Shown here piece after piece: positions 1 to 7,809 of a stretch of DNA of 30,186 nt. The notes beneath the pieces were generated by a model. It saw only the letters and a list, made by a program, of their open reading frames with translations, did no database searches and was not told where the DNA came from. The translations under genes were made by a program, and so were the position numbers. The DNA is from an uncultured Eubacteriales bacterium (GTDB taxonomy: Bacteria; Bacillota; Clostridia; Oscillospirales; Oscillospiraceae): NCBI GenBank assembly GCA_900545515.1, contig UQZA01000030.1:1-30186 (forward strand). Reading direction: 5' to 3'. Every line of letters starts with the position of its first letter. The first letter of the stretch is position 1.

Positions 1-225
1 TTCCATCCCCTTCTGGCCGCCCGACCTTGCGCCGGGCGGCCAGATTGACACCACCTGTATGGACGACAGGTATCCAACTCGGCAACCCCAGGGAATTGGC
101 CCGGGCCATGCAGAGACTCTGTAGGGGGGACCGTGGTTCCCCTCTGATCCTTGAGTCGTAGGGTGTGGCATCCTTGACGCACCGGCGGCAGAATCCTTCG
201 CCGGGCCACCTGGAAGTATGAAGTG

Positions 226-258
226 CCCCCGGGGGAAGGCAAGGCGCTGCCGCGCCAG
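226..258 (+). repeat. GC-rich intergenic repeat, copy A
   Basis: The copy starts with CCCCCGGGGGAAGGC and ends with CGCGCCAG. It matches 1549-1581 at 29 of 33 positions by eye. A related copy lies in inverted orientation at 2948-2986. All three are intergenic, which suggests a REP-like or MITE-like family rather than coding sequence. Confidence 0.5.
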
Positions 259-305
259 GACGGAAAAAGGGAATACTGCTGCCCTGTTTTCGATGGCGCA
301 ACTCC

Positions 306-333
306 TTGATTCCCGGGAAAATTCTGGTATAAT
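306..333 (+). promoter_or_regulatory. Sigma-A-type promoter of the wHTH regulator gene
   Basis: There is a -35 TTGATT at 306-311, a 16-bp spacer and a -10 TATAAT at 328-333. A TG at 325-326 makes it an extended -10. The box lies just upstream of a full-length Shine-Dalgarno sequence at 344-353. Confidence 0.75.
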
Positions 334-357
334 AATCAAAAACAGGAGGTGATACCT

Positions 358-1455
358 CTGGAAATCAGGTTCCTTCGTCAGCCCTGCATGTTGTATGAGA
401 CGGCAGAGCTGCTTTACGCATACGTCAACCAAATTCCTCCAGCGCAGTTGACAGCCTCGGGGCCATATTGCATCCCTATTCAGGATGTGGCCACAATTTT
501 GGAGAAAGCATGTGGAGACCTGGACCCATCTGCCAGTCTGCTACAAAAGTTTTTTGCACCGTACAACTACAGTAGCGATCCCAATCGAAGCACTTGCCTG
601 GCCTTTTCCATGCTCTACACCTTTATTGATTTGGAATGTCTGGATCTGGATCTGGACCAGCAAACCAGCCGCATGGCCTCCATGTGGGAGAGCATGCGCC
701 GGGGGCCCTACAGCATCCGCCAGATCAGCCGCTACGCCTTGGATATCGCTCCATTGGATGAGGGGCCTCCTACCTCGTTATCCAAAGAGCTGAAGCAACT
801 GTCGCTTTCTGAAGACTTTTATGACATCCTGCTGGAAAGCTTTTCTGACTTCTCTTATCAAATTTCCGCACTTTGTTCCCTGATTCGTCCAGTGGCAGAA
901 AAACTGACAAAGCTGCTGGAGCCCTATGTAGCACGCGCTATGCCCCTGGCTGACAGTTGGGAACAGCTGCTCCAGCACAACGGTGTGGAAGCTCTTTTAC
1001 AAAGCCGGGGCGCTACCTTTCTGGAACGCCCTCTGTCCCGCGCCTGGTTTGCTTTGCGCTACTTTGACTGCTGGCAGGGGAACGGGCAAATCCGCACAGA
1101 AACAAACGAGCTGTTTATGCTGCTGGGTGTGGGGCTGGAACCTTCCCTGATCCCAGCCCCCAAAAAGGACGAACTCTCTGAAGTGGAATTTGCAGCTTTT
1201 CGCCTCTTGGGCGACAAGGTCCGCTCCAAAATCATCCATGCGCTCCAAGATCGACCCATGTACATGCAAGAACTGACCAATTATCTTGATCTGAATCCGG
1301 GTACGGTTTCCCGTAACTTAAACAGTATGGCCTTTACCCATCTGTTGGAGAAGGAAATTCGTGGTGACCGGTATTACTACCGGACCAACACAGATTATAT
1401 TCGCACTGTTTTCCGAAAAATGCTGGAATACTATGTTGGCCAAGACAAGCTCTGA
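358..1455 (+). CDS. ArsR-like winged-helix transcriptional regulator
   Basis: The C-terminal about 80 residues form a winged helix-turn-helix of ArsR/HTH_5 type. A recognition-helix-like stretch reads LNPGTVSRNLNSM and is followed by a basic wing with RGDRYYYRT. The N-terminal about 270 residues are helical and I cannot assign them to a ligand-binding family. It is probably a DNA-binding regulator, but its target is unknown; the ynbB-like and MATE genes downstream are candidates by position only. The start is unusual. AGGAGGTGAT at 344-353 is a perfect anti-16S match and overlaps the GTG at 349, whereas the in-frame CTG at 358 sits 8 nt past AGGAGG. The first ATG, at 388, has no ribosome binding site. 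I therefore place the start at CTG 358 (365 residues), with GTG 349 and ATG 388 as alternatives. Confidence 0.8.
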   Translation: MEIRFLRQPCMLYETAELLYAYVNQIPPAQLTASGPYCIPIQDVATILEKACGDLDPSASLLQKFFAPYNYSSDPNRSTCLAFSMLYTFIDLECLDLDLDQQTSRMASMWESMRRGPYSIRQISRYALDIAPLDEGPPTSLSKELKQLSLSEDFYDILLESFSDFSYQISALCSLIRPVAEKLTKLLEPYVARAMPLADSWEQLLQHNGVEALLQSRGATFLERPLSRAWFALRYFDCWQGNGQIRTETNELFMLLGVGLEPSLIPAPKKDELSEVEFAAFRLLGDKVRSKIIHALQDRPMYMQELTNYLDLNPGTVSRNLNSMAFTHLLEKEIRGDRYYYRTNTDYIRTVFRKMLEYYVGQDKL

Positions 1456-1548
1456 ATCCCGAGGGCGTGAAATGGCGACATTGAATCAATTGGCAGGTAG
1501 GGCCGATCCATCTGGCAAGCGATGAGATCCCATGGCGTTTCGCGCCTG

Positions 1549-1581
1549 CCCCGGGGGGAAGGCGGGGCGCTCCCGCGCCAG
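1549..1581 (+). repeat. GC-rich intergenic repeat, copy B
   Basis: This copy reads CCCCGGGGGGAAGGC and ends with CGCGCCAG, closely matching copy A at 226-258. A partial echo (CCCCCGGAGGGAA) follows at 1608-1620. It lies between the regulator gene and the ynbB-like gene. Confidence 0.5.
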
Positions 1582-1662
1582 TGCGCAGGCTGATGATTTG
1601 GATAGCGCCCCCGGAGGGAATGAAACAGAGAAATTTCAATTCATTACAAAGAGGAAGTAGCC

Positions 1663-2946
1663 ATGAACGAACTGTTGGAAATGTACCAGGAACTGGGGAT
1701 CTCCCCTGCTGTCTATCATCGCGGGGAGGAGGTTCTGGCAGGGCTTCGGAAGCGGTTTGAGGTCATCGATCAGGTAGCGGAATACAACCAGGGGAAGGTC
1801 CTGCACGCCATGCAGCGCAACCGGGTGTCCGCCGCCTGCTTTGCCGCCACCACCGGCTACGGGTATGACGACGTGGGGCGGGACAACCTGGAGCGGGTGT
1901 ATGCCGATGTATTCCACACCGAGGCGGCCCTGGTGCGGCCTCAAATCACCTGCGGCACCCATGCCCTCACCGTGGCCCTCTCCGCCAATCTCCTGCCTGG
2001 AGATGAGCTTCTGTCCCCTGCAGGTGGACCCTACGACACCCTGGAGGAGGTCATCGGCATCCGGGAGAGCCCCTGCTCCCTGAAGGAGTACGGCGTGTCC
2101 TACCGGCAGGTGGACCTGCTGCCTGACGGGAGCTTCGATTACGAAAGCATCCGCAAGGCCATCACCTCCAAGACCAAGCTGGTGACCATTCAGCGCTCCA
2201 AGGGCTATGCCACCCGCCCCACCTTCTCTGTAGAGCAAATCGGCCAGCTCATCGCCTTTGTGAAGTCCATTCGCTCCGATATCCTCTGCATGGTGGACAA
2301 CTGCTACGGGGAATTTGTGGAGACCCGGGAGCCCTCCGATGTGGGGGCGGATATGGTGGTGGGATCCCTCATCAAAAACCCCGGCGGCGGCCTGGCTCCC
2401 ATTGGCGGCTACATCTGCGGCACCAAGGCCTGTGTCTCCCGGTGCGCCTACCGGCTCTCTGCCCCCGGCTTGGGCCAGGAGGTGGGGGCCAATCTGGGGC
2501 TGATGCCCCAGCTGTACCAGGGGTTTTTCCTGGCCCCTACGGTGGTCGCTGGCGCAGAAAAAGGCGCTATCTTTGCAGCCAACCTCTACGAACCCCTTGG
2601 CTACCGCTGCATCCCCGGCGCAGGGGAAAGCCGCCACGACATCATTCAAGCTGTGGAGCTGGGCAGCGAGGAGGCCATGGTGGCTTTCTGCCGGGGCATC
2701 CAGGCTGCAGCTCCCGTAGACAGCTTCGCCACCCCCATGCCCTGGGATATGCCGGGCTATGACAGCCAGGTCATCATGGCGGCCGGTGCCTTTGTCCAGG
2801 GTTCCTCCATTGAGCTCTCCGCTGACGGCCCCATTCGTCCCCCCTACGCCGTCTACTTCCAGGGGGGACTCACCTGGAACCATGCCAAGCTGGGCATTCT
2901 CATGAGCCTGCAAAAGCTCTGCGACGCGGGACTGGTGCAGCTTTGA
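1663..2946 (+). CDS. PLP-dependent YnbB/methionine gamma-lyase family protein
   Basis: At 427 residues this is full length for the family annotated as 'aluminium resistance' or methionine gamma-lyase family protein (YnbB of Bacillus, PF06838), a fold-type I PLP enzyme group whose real substrate is not settled. The probable PLP lysine is K238 in GSLIKNPGGG. D212 in VDNCYGEF is placed to contact the pyridine nitrogen. The TCGTHALTVAL segment near residue 105 fits the cofactor phosphate region. A GAGGAAG ribosome binding site at 1651-1657 supports the ATG at 1663. The MATE gene starts 74 nt downstream, so the two may be co-transcribed. The gene is bracketed by inverted copies of a GC-rich repeat (1549-1581 and 2948-2986). 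The family is certain; the reaction is not. Confidence 0.9.
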   Translation: MNELLEMYQELGISPAVYHRGEEVLAGLRKRFEVIDQVAEYNQGKVLHAMQRNRVSAACFAATTGYGYDDVGRDNLERVYADVFHTEAALVRPQITCGTHALTVALSANLLPGDELLSPAGGPYDTLEEVIGIRESPCSLKEYGVSYRQVDLLPDGSFDYESIRKAITSKTKLVTIQRSKGYATRPTFSVEQIGQLIAFVKSIRSDILCMVDNCYGEFVETREPSDVGADMVVGSLIKNPGGGLAPIGGYICGTKACVSRCAYRLSAPGLGQEVGANLGLMPQLYQGFFLAPTVVAGAEKGAIFAANLYEPLGYRCIPGAGESRHDIIQAVELGSEEAMVAFCRGIQAAAPVDSFATPMPWDMPGYDSQVIMAAGAFVQGSSIELSADGPIRPPYAVYFQGGLTWNHAKLGILMSLQKLCDAGLVQL

Positions 2947-2947
2947 G

Positions 2948-2986
2948 CGGGAGCGCCCCTGGCTTCCCCCGGGGGGACGCCAGGGC
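2948..2986 (-). repeat. GC-rich intergenic repeat, copy C (inverted)
   Basis: The reverse complement contains CCCCCGGGGGAAG followed by GGGGCGCTCCCG, matching copies A and B apart from a small indel. It begins directly after the stop of the ynbB-like gene. It can also fold on itself (CCCCTGGC with GCCAGGG), so a transcription-attenuating hairpin is a second possibility. Confidence 0.45.
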
Positions 2987-3020
2987 TCAGAAATCCAGAT
3001 TCTGACCAGGAGGATGGATT

Positions 3021-4358
3021 ATGAATACGGATTTAACCGTGGGAAAGGCAGAGCAGGTTCTGTGGAAATTCTGCATTCCCCTGTTCGGAAGCATCATTTT
3101 TCAGCAGCTGTACAACCTGGCGGACAGCTGGGTGGCGGGAAAGTTCATTGGGGAACAGGCGCTGGCCGCCGTGGGGAACAGCTACGAGATCACCCTCATC
3201 TTCCTGGCATTTGCCTTTGGGTGCAACATTGGCTGCTCCGTGGTGGTATCCCGGCTCTTTGGCGGGAAGAATTACCGCGACATGAAAACGGCTGTGTCAA
3301 CCGCCATGATCGCCAGCGCTGTCCTGTGCGCCGTGTTGATGGCCTTTGGCATTGCCAGCGGCGGCATGCTGCTGCAGCGGATTCACACGCCCCGGGAGAT
3401 CTTATCCGATTCGAAGCTGTACCTGGACATTTACATTTGGGGTCTGCCCTTTCTGCTGTTTTACAACATCGCCACGGGGATTTTTTCCGCCCTGGGTGAT
3501 TCCAGAACCCCCTTTCTCTTTCTGGCGGTCTCTTCCACTGCTAACATCCTGGCGGACATTCTCTTTGTAGCCGCATTCCATATGGGCGTGGCAGGGGTAG
3601 CATGGGCCACCTTCCTGTGTCAGAGCGTCAGCTGCGTTTTAGCCGTCACTGCCGTAGCGCGGCGTCTGGCCGGCATTCCGGTTGCAGGGAAAATTCCCAT
3701 TTTTTCCGGCAAGCTATTGGGAAGCATTGCGGCCATCGCCGTCCCCAGCATTTTGCAGCAGAGCTTCATCTCCATTGGTAACATCATGATCCAAAGCGTG
3801 ATCAACCGCTGCGGCGTAGGCGTCACGGCGGGATATGCGGCTGCAATCAAGCTGAATAACCTGGTCACCACCTCCTTTACCACCTTGGGAAACGGCATTT
3901 CCAACTACACCGCCCAGAACCTGGGGGCAGGCCTGGGGGGGCGGATTCGGGAGGGCTTCCGGGCAGGCGTCAAAATGGTGTGGCTTCTCTGCCTTCCCAT
4001 TGCCCTGGTGTACCTGGTGGCCACGCGGCAGCTCATCACCTTTTTCATCAACGATCCTTCTGAGACGGCCCTCCGGTCCGGGATGCAGTTCCTTTATGTG
4101 GTCGTTCCCTTCTACTTCATCATGTCCGTCAAGCTGGTGGCGGACGGGGTTCTGCGTGGATCGGGGCTTATGAAACGATTTATGGTCACAACCTTCACAG
4201 ATTTGGTGCTGCGCGTGTCCTTGGCAAACGTTCTCTCCAGGTACTTAGGCTATCTTGGTATTTGGTGTGCATGGCCCGTAGGCTGGATCATTGCCACGAC
4301 CCTGTCTCTTCTGTTCTGCCAAAGGAGCTTTCGGGGGAACACCGCACAGGCGGACTGA
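3021..4358 (+). CDS. MATE family efflux transporter
   Basis: This 445-residue integral membrane protein has the typical MATE length and about 12 predicted transmembrane segments. The N-terminus (VLWKFCIPLFGSIIFQQLYN, then VAGKFIGEQALAAVGNS) is characteristic of the DinF/NorM-like branch, and a second MATE repeat begins near residue 240 with AIAVPSILQQSFISIGN. MATE proteins export cationic or organic compounds using a Na+ or H+ gradient; the substrate cannot be read from sequence. AGGAGG at 3008-3013 sets the start. It lies 74 nt after the ynbB-like gene and is closed by a strong terminator at 4373-4417. Confidence 0.93.
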   Translation: MNTDLTVGKAEQVLWKFCIPLFGSIIFQQLYNLADSWVAGKFIGEQALAAVGNSYEITLIFLAFAFGCNIGCSVVVSRLFGGKNYRDMKTAVSTAMIASAVLCAVLMAFGIASGGMLLQRIHTPREILSDSKLYLDIYIWGLPFLLFYNIATGIFSALGDSRTPFLFLAVSSTANILADILFVAAFHMGVAGVAWATFLCQSVSCVLAVTAVARRLAGIPVAGKIPIFSGKLLGSIAAIAVPSILQQSFISIGNIMIQSVINRCGVGVTAGYAAAIKLNNLVTTSFTTLGNGISNYTAQNLGAGLGGRIREGFRAGVKMVWLLCLPIALVYLVATRQLITFFINDPSETALRSGMQFLYVVVPFYFIMSVKLVADGVLRGSGLMKRFMVTTFTDLVLRVSLANVLSRYLGYLGIWCAWPVGWIIATTLSLLFCQRSFRGNTAQAD

Positions 4359-4372
4359 GTCCGCAAAATTGT

Positions 4373-4417
4373 AAACTGGCCAGGAATCCGGGCGTTTCCG
4401 GATTCCTGGCCAGTTTT
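4373..4417 (+). terminator. Rho-independent terminator after the MATE gene
   Basis: A perfect 19-bp stem (AAACTGGCCAGGAATCCGG paired with its complement, loop GCGTTT) is followed by TTTT. It sits between two convergent genes and could also act on the minus-strand operon ending at 4441. Confidence 0.9.
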
Positions 4418-4440
4418 GAATGCAATGGTCTGAGGCGTGT

Positions 4441-4689
4441 TCAGCCCTCCTGCGCCATGCCGGAGGGAGCTTTTGCGTTTTTTCTTCGGAAATAAAATCC
4501 CAGGGCCAGGCAGGCTACTATGGCAATACCATAGGGAATTGCCAGGAAACATGCTGTGGAGGCCGGCCCACTATAGCCTTCATATCGGATTTCCCACGTT
4601 ATATTCACATAGTTTGCCGCAACAAAAGCGCACATGGCATGAGACAGAAGGAGCGCCCCAGCAAAACATAAATTGGATAACTTTTTCAT
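4441..4689 (-). CDS. Small two-span membrane protein, unknown function
   Basis: This 82-residue product begins MKKLSNLCFAGALLLSHAMC and has one hydrophobic segment at residues 5-27. A second at about 47-67 is followed by a basic tail FYFRRKNAK. I do not recognise a family. Its start codon overlaps the stop of the upstream kinase-like gene in an ATGA arrangement, and GGGAGG lies upstream, so it is very likely translated by coupling as the last gene of the GT4-acyltransferase-kinase operon. The first hydrophobic segment could instead be a signal peptide. A role in anchoring or modulating the operon's enzymes at the membrane is only a guess. Confidence 0.7.
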   Translation of the reverse strand: MKKLSNLCFAGALLLSHAMCAFVAANYVNITWEIRYEGYSGPASTACFLAIPYGIAIVACLALGFYFRRKNAKAPSGMAQEG

Positions 4690-5219
4690 GGTGAATCTCT
4701 CCCTCCCATCATGGCGCAGCCGGTTTGCTGTGCTGCGATTTGCATTGCCACCTCCTGCGGGGTGCTTGCCGATACGTCCAGCTTGACCGTGTCCAACGCC
4801 CCATACCGGCTCAGACGCGCTGGCGCCCGTTCCAAAATGTCCGGCTCCCGCAATCCTTCGTCTACATCCTTCTGCAGCCGCTTCAAAAGCACTTCCGGAT
4901 GGCAGACCAGGCTGATGGATTTCACCGTGCAGTCCGATGTGTCCAACCGGCTCAGAATTTCGTCCAAGGTGCTTTGCAAATCCATCACCCAGCAGAAAAT
5001 GACCGACTCCACCAGGGAGCACCGAAGGAAGCGATTCAATAGGTAGCAGATGTTATCCAAAACCAGGGCCTTGGTCTCCTCCGTCACCTGAAAAGGATGG
5101 ATGTTCCAGCACCAGTCCCCGTCTAAAAAGACGCTGTTGGGCAAAAGCTGCTGCAGCGCGCGGCAGGCGGAGGTCTTACCCACGCCCATCGTGCCGCCAA
5201 TCAAGTATAGGGTCTTCAT
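4686..5219 (-). CDS. P-loop nucleotide kinase-like protein
   Basis: This 177-residue protein has an N-terminal Walker A motif (GGTMGVGKTSACRAL, residues 9-23), then FLDGDWCW, where the aspartates fit a kinase substrate/Mg site. The overall layout is that of small AAA_18/AAA_33-type nucleoside or shikimate-like kinases. The substrate is unknown. AAAGGAGG lies just upstream of the ATG at 5219. That ATG overlaps the TGA of the acyltransferase gene (ATGA), and its own TGA overlaps the ATG of the small membrane protein. Sitting within a glycolipid-type operon, it may phosphorylate a head group or nucleoside precursor, but no residue proves this. Confidence 0.8.
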   Translation of the reverse strand: MKTLYLIGGTMGVGKTSACRALQQLLPNSVFLDGDWCWNIHPFQVTEETKALVLDNICYLLNRFLRCSLVESVIFCWVMDLQSTLDEILSRLDTSDCTVKSISLVCHPEVLLKRLQKDVDEGLREPDILERAPARLSRYGALDTVKLDVSASTPQEVAMQIAAQQTGCAMMGGRDSP

Positions 5220-6004
5220 TCTGCCTCCTTTGGCTCGTAGCGGATATACTCCACATTGTCCGGCCGGCTGGTGACCTGGCACAGGAATTCATAGGTCCGC
5301 CGCCGCAGATCCTCCTGGGCTGCTTTGGGCCGTTGAGAGGGATCGGGGTACATGGGCGCACTGAAGGTGACGGTCATCCCCGGGCGCTTGACCCAGCAGA
5401 ACAGGCCCCGCCGCTTCCGGTAGGTGACAGCCATGGCCACCACCGGAGCATGGAGCTTCACAGGATACCGGAAGGAAGTACCCACGAAGGGACGGACACC
5501 GGTGTAAAAGGGCCAAATATGGGCCTCCGGAAAAATGCCGATACATGACCCCTGTAAAAAGCGCCGCTCCAGAGCCTCCAGAAAAGCTGGAAATCCGCTC
5601 CAATCAGACGGAACCGGGATGCATCCCAGAAGCTGCACCAAATTGCGCAGGCCCGGAATGGACACGGCGTCAGGCCCTGCCACAATATAGCTCCGTTTCG
5701 GAAAAGCCGCCATGGCAGGCAAAAACGCGTCCAGGCCCCGGGTGTGGTTGCCATAGAGAAAGTAGCCGGAGGCCCTGACCTTCCGCAGCTGGCGGTGATT
5801 TTCAAACTTCAGGCCCAGGTAAATTTTGGAAATCAAAAAAACCACGGGAGTTGCAACGCCATAATACACCAAAAAGGACCACAAAGCCCACAGTCTGGAA
5901 CGGTGGAGAAAGGGAAAATGCCGGTCAACCGCTTTCGTGTGGATGTGGTTGTCTGCGAAATCATCCCGCAAAGGGTCCGAATAATAAATGATCCGTTTAG
6001 CCAT
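5216..6004 (-). CDS. Lysophospholipid (1-acylglycerol-3-phosphate-type) acyltransferase
   Basis: This 262-residue protein belongs to the PlsC-type acyltransferase superfamily. The catalytic HX4D motif is NHTRGLD with H87 and D92. A block-III-like FPEAHIWPF follows at about 158-166, where PEG is usual in classical PlsC, so this is a divergent clostridial branch. A hydrophobic segment at about 38-62 (WALWSFLVYYGVATPVVFLI) should hold it on the inner membrane face. The start at 6004 overlaps the end of the GT4 gene by 8 nt, with AGGGTG as a weak binding site; a GTG 9 nt upstream is an alternative. The acceptor may be lysophosphatidate or a glycolipid made by the adjacent glycosyltransferase. Confidence 0.88.
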   Translation of the reverse strand: MAKRIIYYSDPLRDDFADNHIHTKAVDRHFPFLHRSRLWALWSFLVYYGVATPVVFLISKIYLGLKFENHRQLRKVRASGYFLYGNHTRGLDAFLPAMAAFPKRSYIVAGPDAVSIPGLRNLVQLLGCIPVPSDWSGFPAFLEALERRFLQGSCIGIFPEAHIWPFYTGVRPFVGTSFRYPVKLHAPVVAMAVTYRKRRGLFCWVKRPGMTVTFSAPMYPDPSQRPKAAQEDLRRRTYEFLCQVTSRPDNVEYIRYEPKEAE

Positions 6005-7139
6005 GACATGCACCCTGTACCGCGTCCAGAAGCATCCCTTCCATGGCGTCCATGCAGCGGTCAAAGTCAAATTGACGGGCATAGCCCGAGTAGGCGCGGC
6101 TGCAGGCCTCTCGCTCCTGGGGATGCTCCAGCCAGTAGTCGATTTGTTCCGCCAGGTCATCGGAATCGTTGCAGCGAAAAAGATTCCGCTCCGACAGAGC
6201 AAAGTACCGGGTGGCGCTGCGGGGCGAGTTAGAGATCACCGGTACCCTGCCGCAGGCAATGGCCTCCAGACATGCGATGGCTTCAATCTCGATTTCCGCC
6301 GGGTGCACATACAGGTCCGCCAGATTGATGATTCGAATCAAATCCTGACGGCTGTAGAAGCCGTAAATGGGCGGCAGAATCCCTCGCTTGGCCGCCCGGC
6401 GCTGGAGCGCCTCCTGTTGGGGGCCCTTTCCCGCCAAAATCAGCTGAATTTGGTCCCTGTGCCGGGACTTGGCCACAGCGTCAATGAGCACCCATTGTGC
6501 CTTCTCCCGGGAATAGCGGCCGGTGGAAAGAATCACATACTTTCCCTCCAGCTCGTTGGGCCGTGGGCAATCCTGGCGTACAAAGGCCCGGTTGACACCG
6601 TTGGAGATCACATAGTGATGGGTTGGCTTTGTCTCACGCTCAAACAGGTCGCAGATAAACTGGGTGGGATAATGGACACAGGCGCAATATTGATACAGCC
6701 GCCGGTAGAAAAACCGGTAGATCCACCGGTTCACCAGCTTGGCGTTCATGAGGAAGATATGGTTGCTGAAATTTTCCGCCTGGCAGTGAAAGCCCGCTGT
6801 CAGGGGGATCCCCTTTTCCCGGGAAATGAGCGCGGCGGCATGGCCCAGAGAAAAGGGAACCATCACATGCACCACATCCACTCCCTCCAAAGCCGCTTCC
6901 AAAATAGAACGGACCGGCTTTGCAAGACTGACGCCGTTTTTTGCCACATAGTTGTTGAAAATTCCCAGATTCCGGGTCGGAACCACATAGTACCCTGGCT
7001 CCCCCGCCCGGTTGGCATCGGGGCTTACCACCCGCACCTGGTGTCCCTTGGCCCGCAGGGTGCGGATTAGATTCATAGCCGCGATGGTGGTGCCGTTGTT
7101 TTCCTCCCCCAGAACGTCGCAAATCACCGCTATATCCAT
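5997..7139 (-). CDS. GT4-family glycosyltransferase (GT-B fold)
   Basis: At 380 residues the protein has the GT-B two-domain layout: N-terminal acceptor domain (MDIAVICDVLGEENNGTTIA, residues 1-20) and C-terminal nucleotide-sugar domain with the EX7E motif E284-E292 in EIEAIACLE, followed by GRVPVISN. It resembles clostridial enzymes annotated as diacylglycerol glucosyltransferases, which make membrane glycolipids on the cytoplasmic face; the exact donor and acceptor are not determined by sequence. The ATG at 7139 is preceded by AGAGGAAG. A start 15 nt further upstream would overlap that site and is less likely. It is the first gene of the minus-strand operon that continues into the acyltransferase with an 8-nt overlap. 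Confidence 0.9.
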   Translation of the reverse strand: MDIAVICDVLGEENNGTTIAAMNLIRTLRAKGHQVRVVSPDANRAGEPGYYVVPTRNLGIFNNYVAKNGVSLAKPVRSILEAALEGVDVVHVMVPFSLGHAAALISREKGIPLTAGFHCQAENFSNHIFLMNAKLVNRWIYRFFYRRLYQYCACVHYPTQFICDLFERETKPTHHYVISNGVNRAFVRQDCPRPNELEGKYVILSTGRYSREKAQWVLIDAVAKSRHRDQIQLILAGKGPQQEALQRRAAKRGILPPIYGFYSRQDLIRIINLADLYVHPAEIEIEAIACLEAIACGRVPVISNSPRSATRYFALSERNLFRCNDSDDLAEQIDYWLEHPQEREACSRAYSGYARQFDFDRCMDAMEGMLLDAVQGACHG

Positions 7140-7193
7140 TCTGCTTCCTCTCACTCTTCCGAAATTCGTCTATCGCCGCAAACTGACAACGAA

Positions 7194-7221
7194 ATTATAC
7201 CTGAAACACCAAAAAAGTAAA
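7194..7221 (-). promoter_or_regulatory. Probable promoter of the GT4-acyltransferase operon
   Basis: On the minus strand a perfect -10 TATAAT (7194-7199) is preceded, 16 bp upstream, by a poor -35 TTTACT (7216-7221). The -10 is about 55 nt upstream of the GT4 start. The AT-rich setting stands out from its GC-rich surroundings. Confidence 0.6.
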
Positions 7222-7333
7222 TACACAATCCGCAAAATATGGGAAAAGCCACGGAATTCTGAAGGGTCACAGCATTGGCAGGGCTGAAAACCGGCAGTCT
7301 TTCGGCAGAATGGAAAAAACGCGGAATTTCCCG

Positions 7334-7362
7334 TTGATTTTTGGCGCGCGTTTGTATATGAT
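7334..7362 (+). promoter_or_regulatory. Promoter of the small lipoprotein gene
   Basis: There is a -35 TTGATT at 7334-7339, a 17-bp spacer and a -10 TATGAT at 7357-7362. The predicted transcript starts about 25 nt before the ribosome binding site GGAGGGG at 7381-7387. Confidence 0.7.
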
Positions 7363-7392
7363 AGCTTCATGCTCATGACAGGAGGGGTTCCT

Positions 7393-7755
7393 TTGAAACG
7401 CAGATGGATCGCTACCATACTTCTGACGGCTATGCTGCTGACACTCACCGCCTGCAGCCTGCCCCAGGACCTGCCCGGCGGCATGGCCACACTGACCGGA
7501 AGGGTGACCAGCAAAGACGAGCGGCTTTTGACTGTGGAGGTTCTGGAGGACAATCTCCATTATGACGCAGGAACCATCATTTTGGTCAAGTACCGCGCCC
7601 TCACCGGCGCAACCAGTCTGTCTGTAGGTGAGGCCATCTCTGTCACCTATTCCTACCTGGAAAACGTCACCGTTCAGGACAAACTCTCCTGCATCACAGT
7701 GGAGTCCGTCACTCCCATCCAATGGACTCCCCCTCCCACAACCCCGGAGAACTAA
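7393..7755 (+). CDS. Small secreted lipoprotein, unknown function
   Basis: I place the start at TTG 7393, which lies 7 nt after GGAGG at 7381-7385; the ATG codons at 7369 and 7375 would be upstream of that site. This gives 120 residues. The N-terminus KRRWIATILLTAMLLTLTAC is a lipoprotein signal with lipobox LTAC, and Cys21 is the predicted lipidated residue. The remaining about 100 residues (TLTGRVTSKDERLLTVEVLE onward) look like an all-beta, OB-like domain, but I do not recognise a family. It is monocistronic. A short hairpin with five T residues at 7757-7777 may terminate it just before the tRNA promoter. Confidence 0.75.
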   Translation: MKRRWIATILLTAMLLTLTACSLPQDLPGGMATLTGRVTSKDERLLTVEVLEDNLHYDAGTIILVKYRALTGATSLSVGEAISVTYSYLENVTVQDKLSCITVESVTPIQWTPPPTTPEN

Positions 7756-7809
7756 GATTGGTATGGCCAATGTTTTTACAAAAATTCGGGTTTGGCACGA
7801 CTTTCAGGC

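Larger units (their letters stand above)
1..348. other. Non-coding left edge with hairpins and a dispersed-repeat copy
   Basis: I find no convincing gene here. A perfect 11-bp stem-loop lies at 13-43 (arm CTGGCCGCCCG), and a smaller one at 54-71 (ACCTGT/ACAGGT). A short open frame runs in from the left edge to a stop near 159. It could be the tail of an upstream gene, but I do not recognise the peptide. Bases 167-290 resemble the intergenic sequence at 8807-8896, and 226-258 is a GC-rich repeat seen again near 1549 and, inverted, near 2948. The stretch ends in the promoter of the first gene. Confidence 0.5.

Noticed and set aside
1636..2913. Minus-strand open frame opposite the ynbB-like gene
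   Set aside because: It lies opposite a complete PLP enzyme with a binding site. The antisense product is Gly/His-rich without recognisable domains.
4441..5022. 193-residue minus-strand reading frame starting at 5022
   Set aside because: Its first two thirds lie in another frame over the kinase gene. Only the part from the ATG at 4689, with a binding site and ATGA coupling, looks like a real protein.
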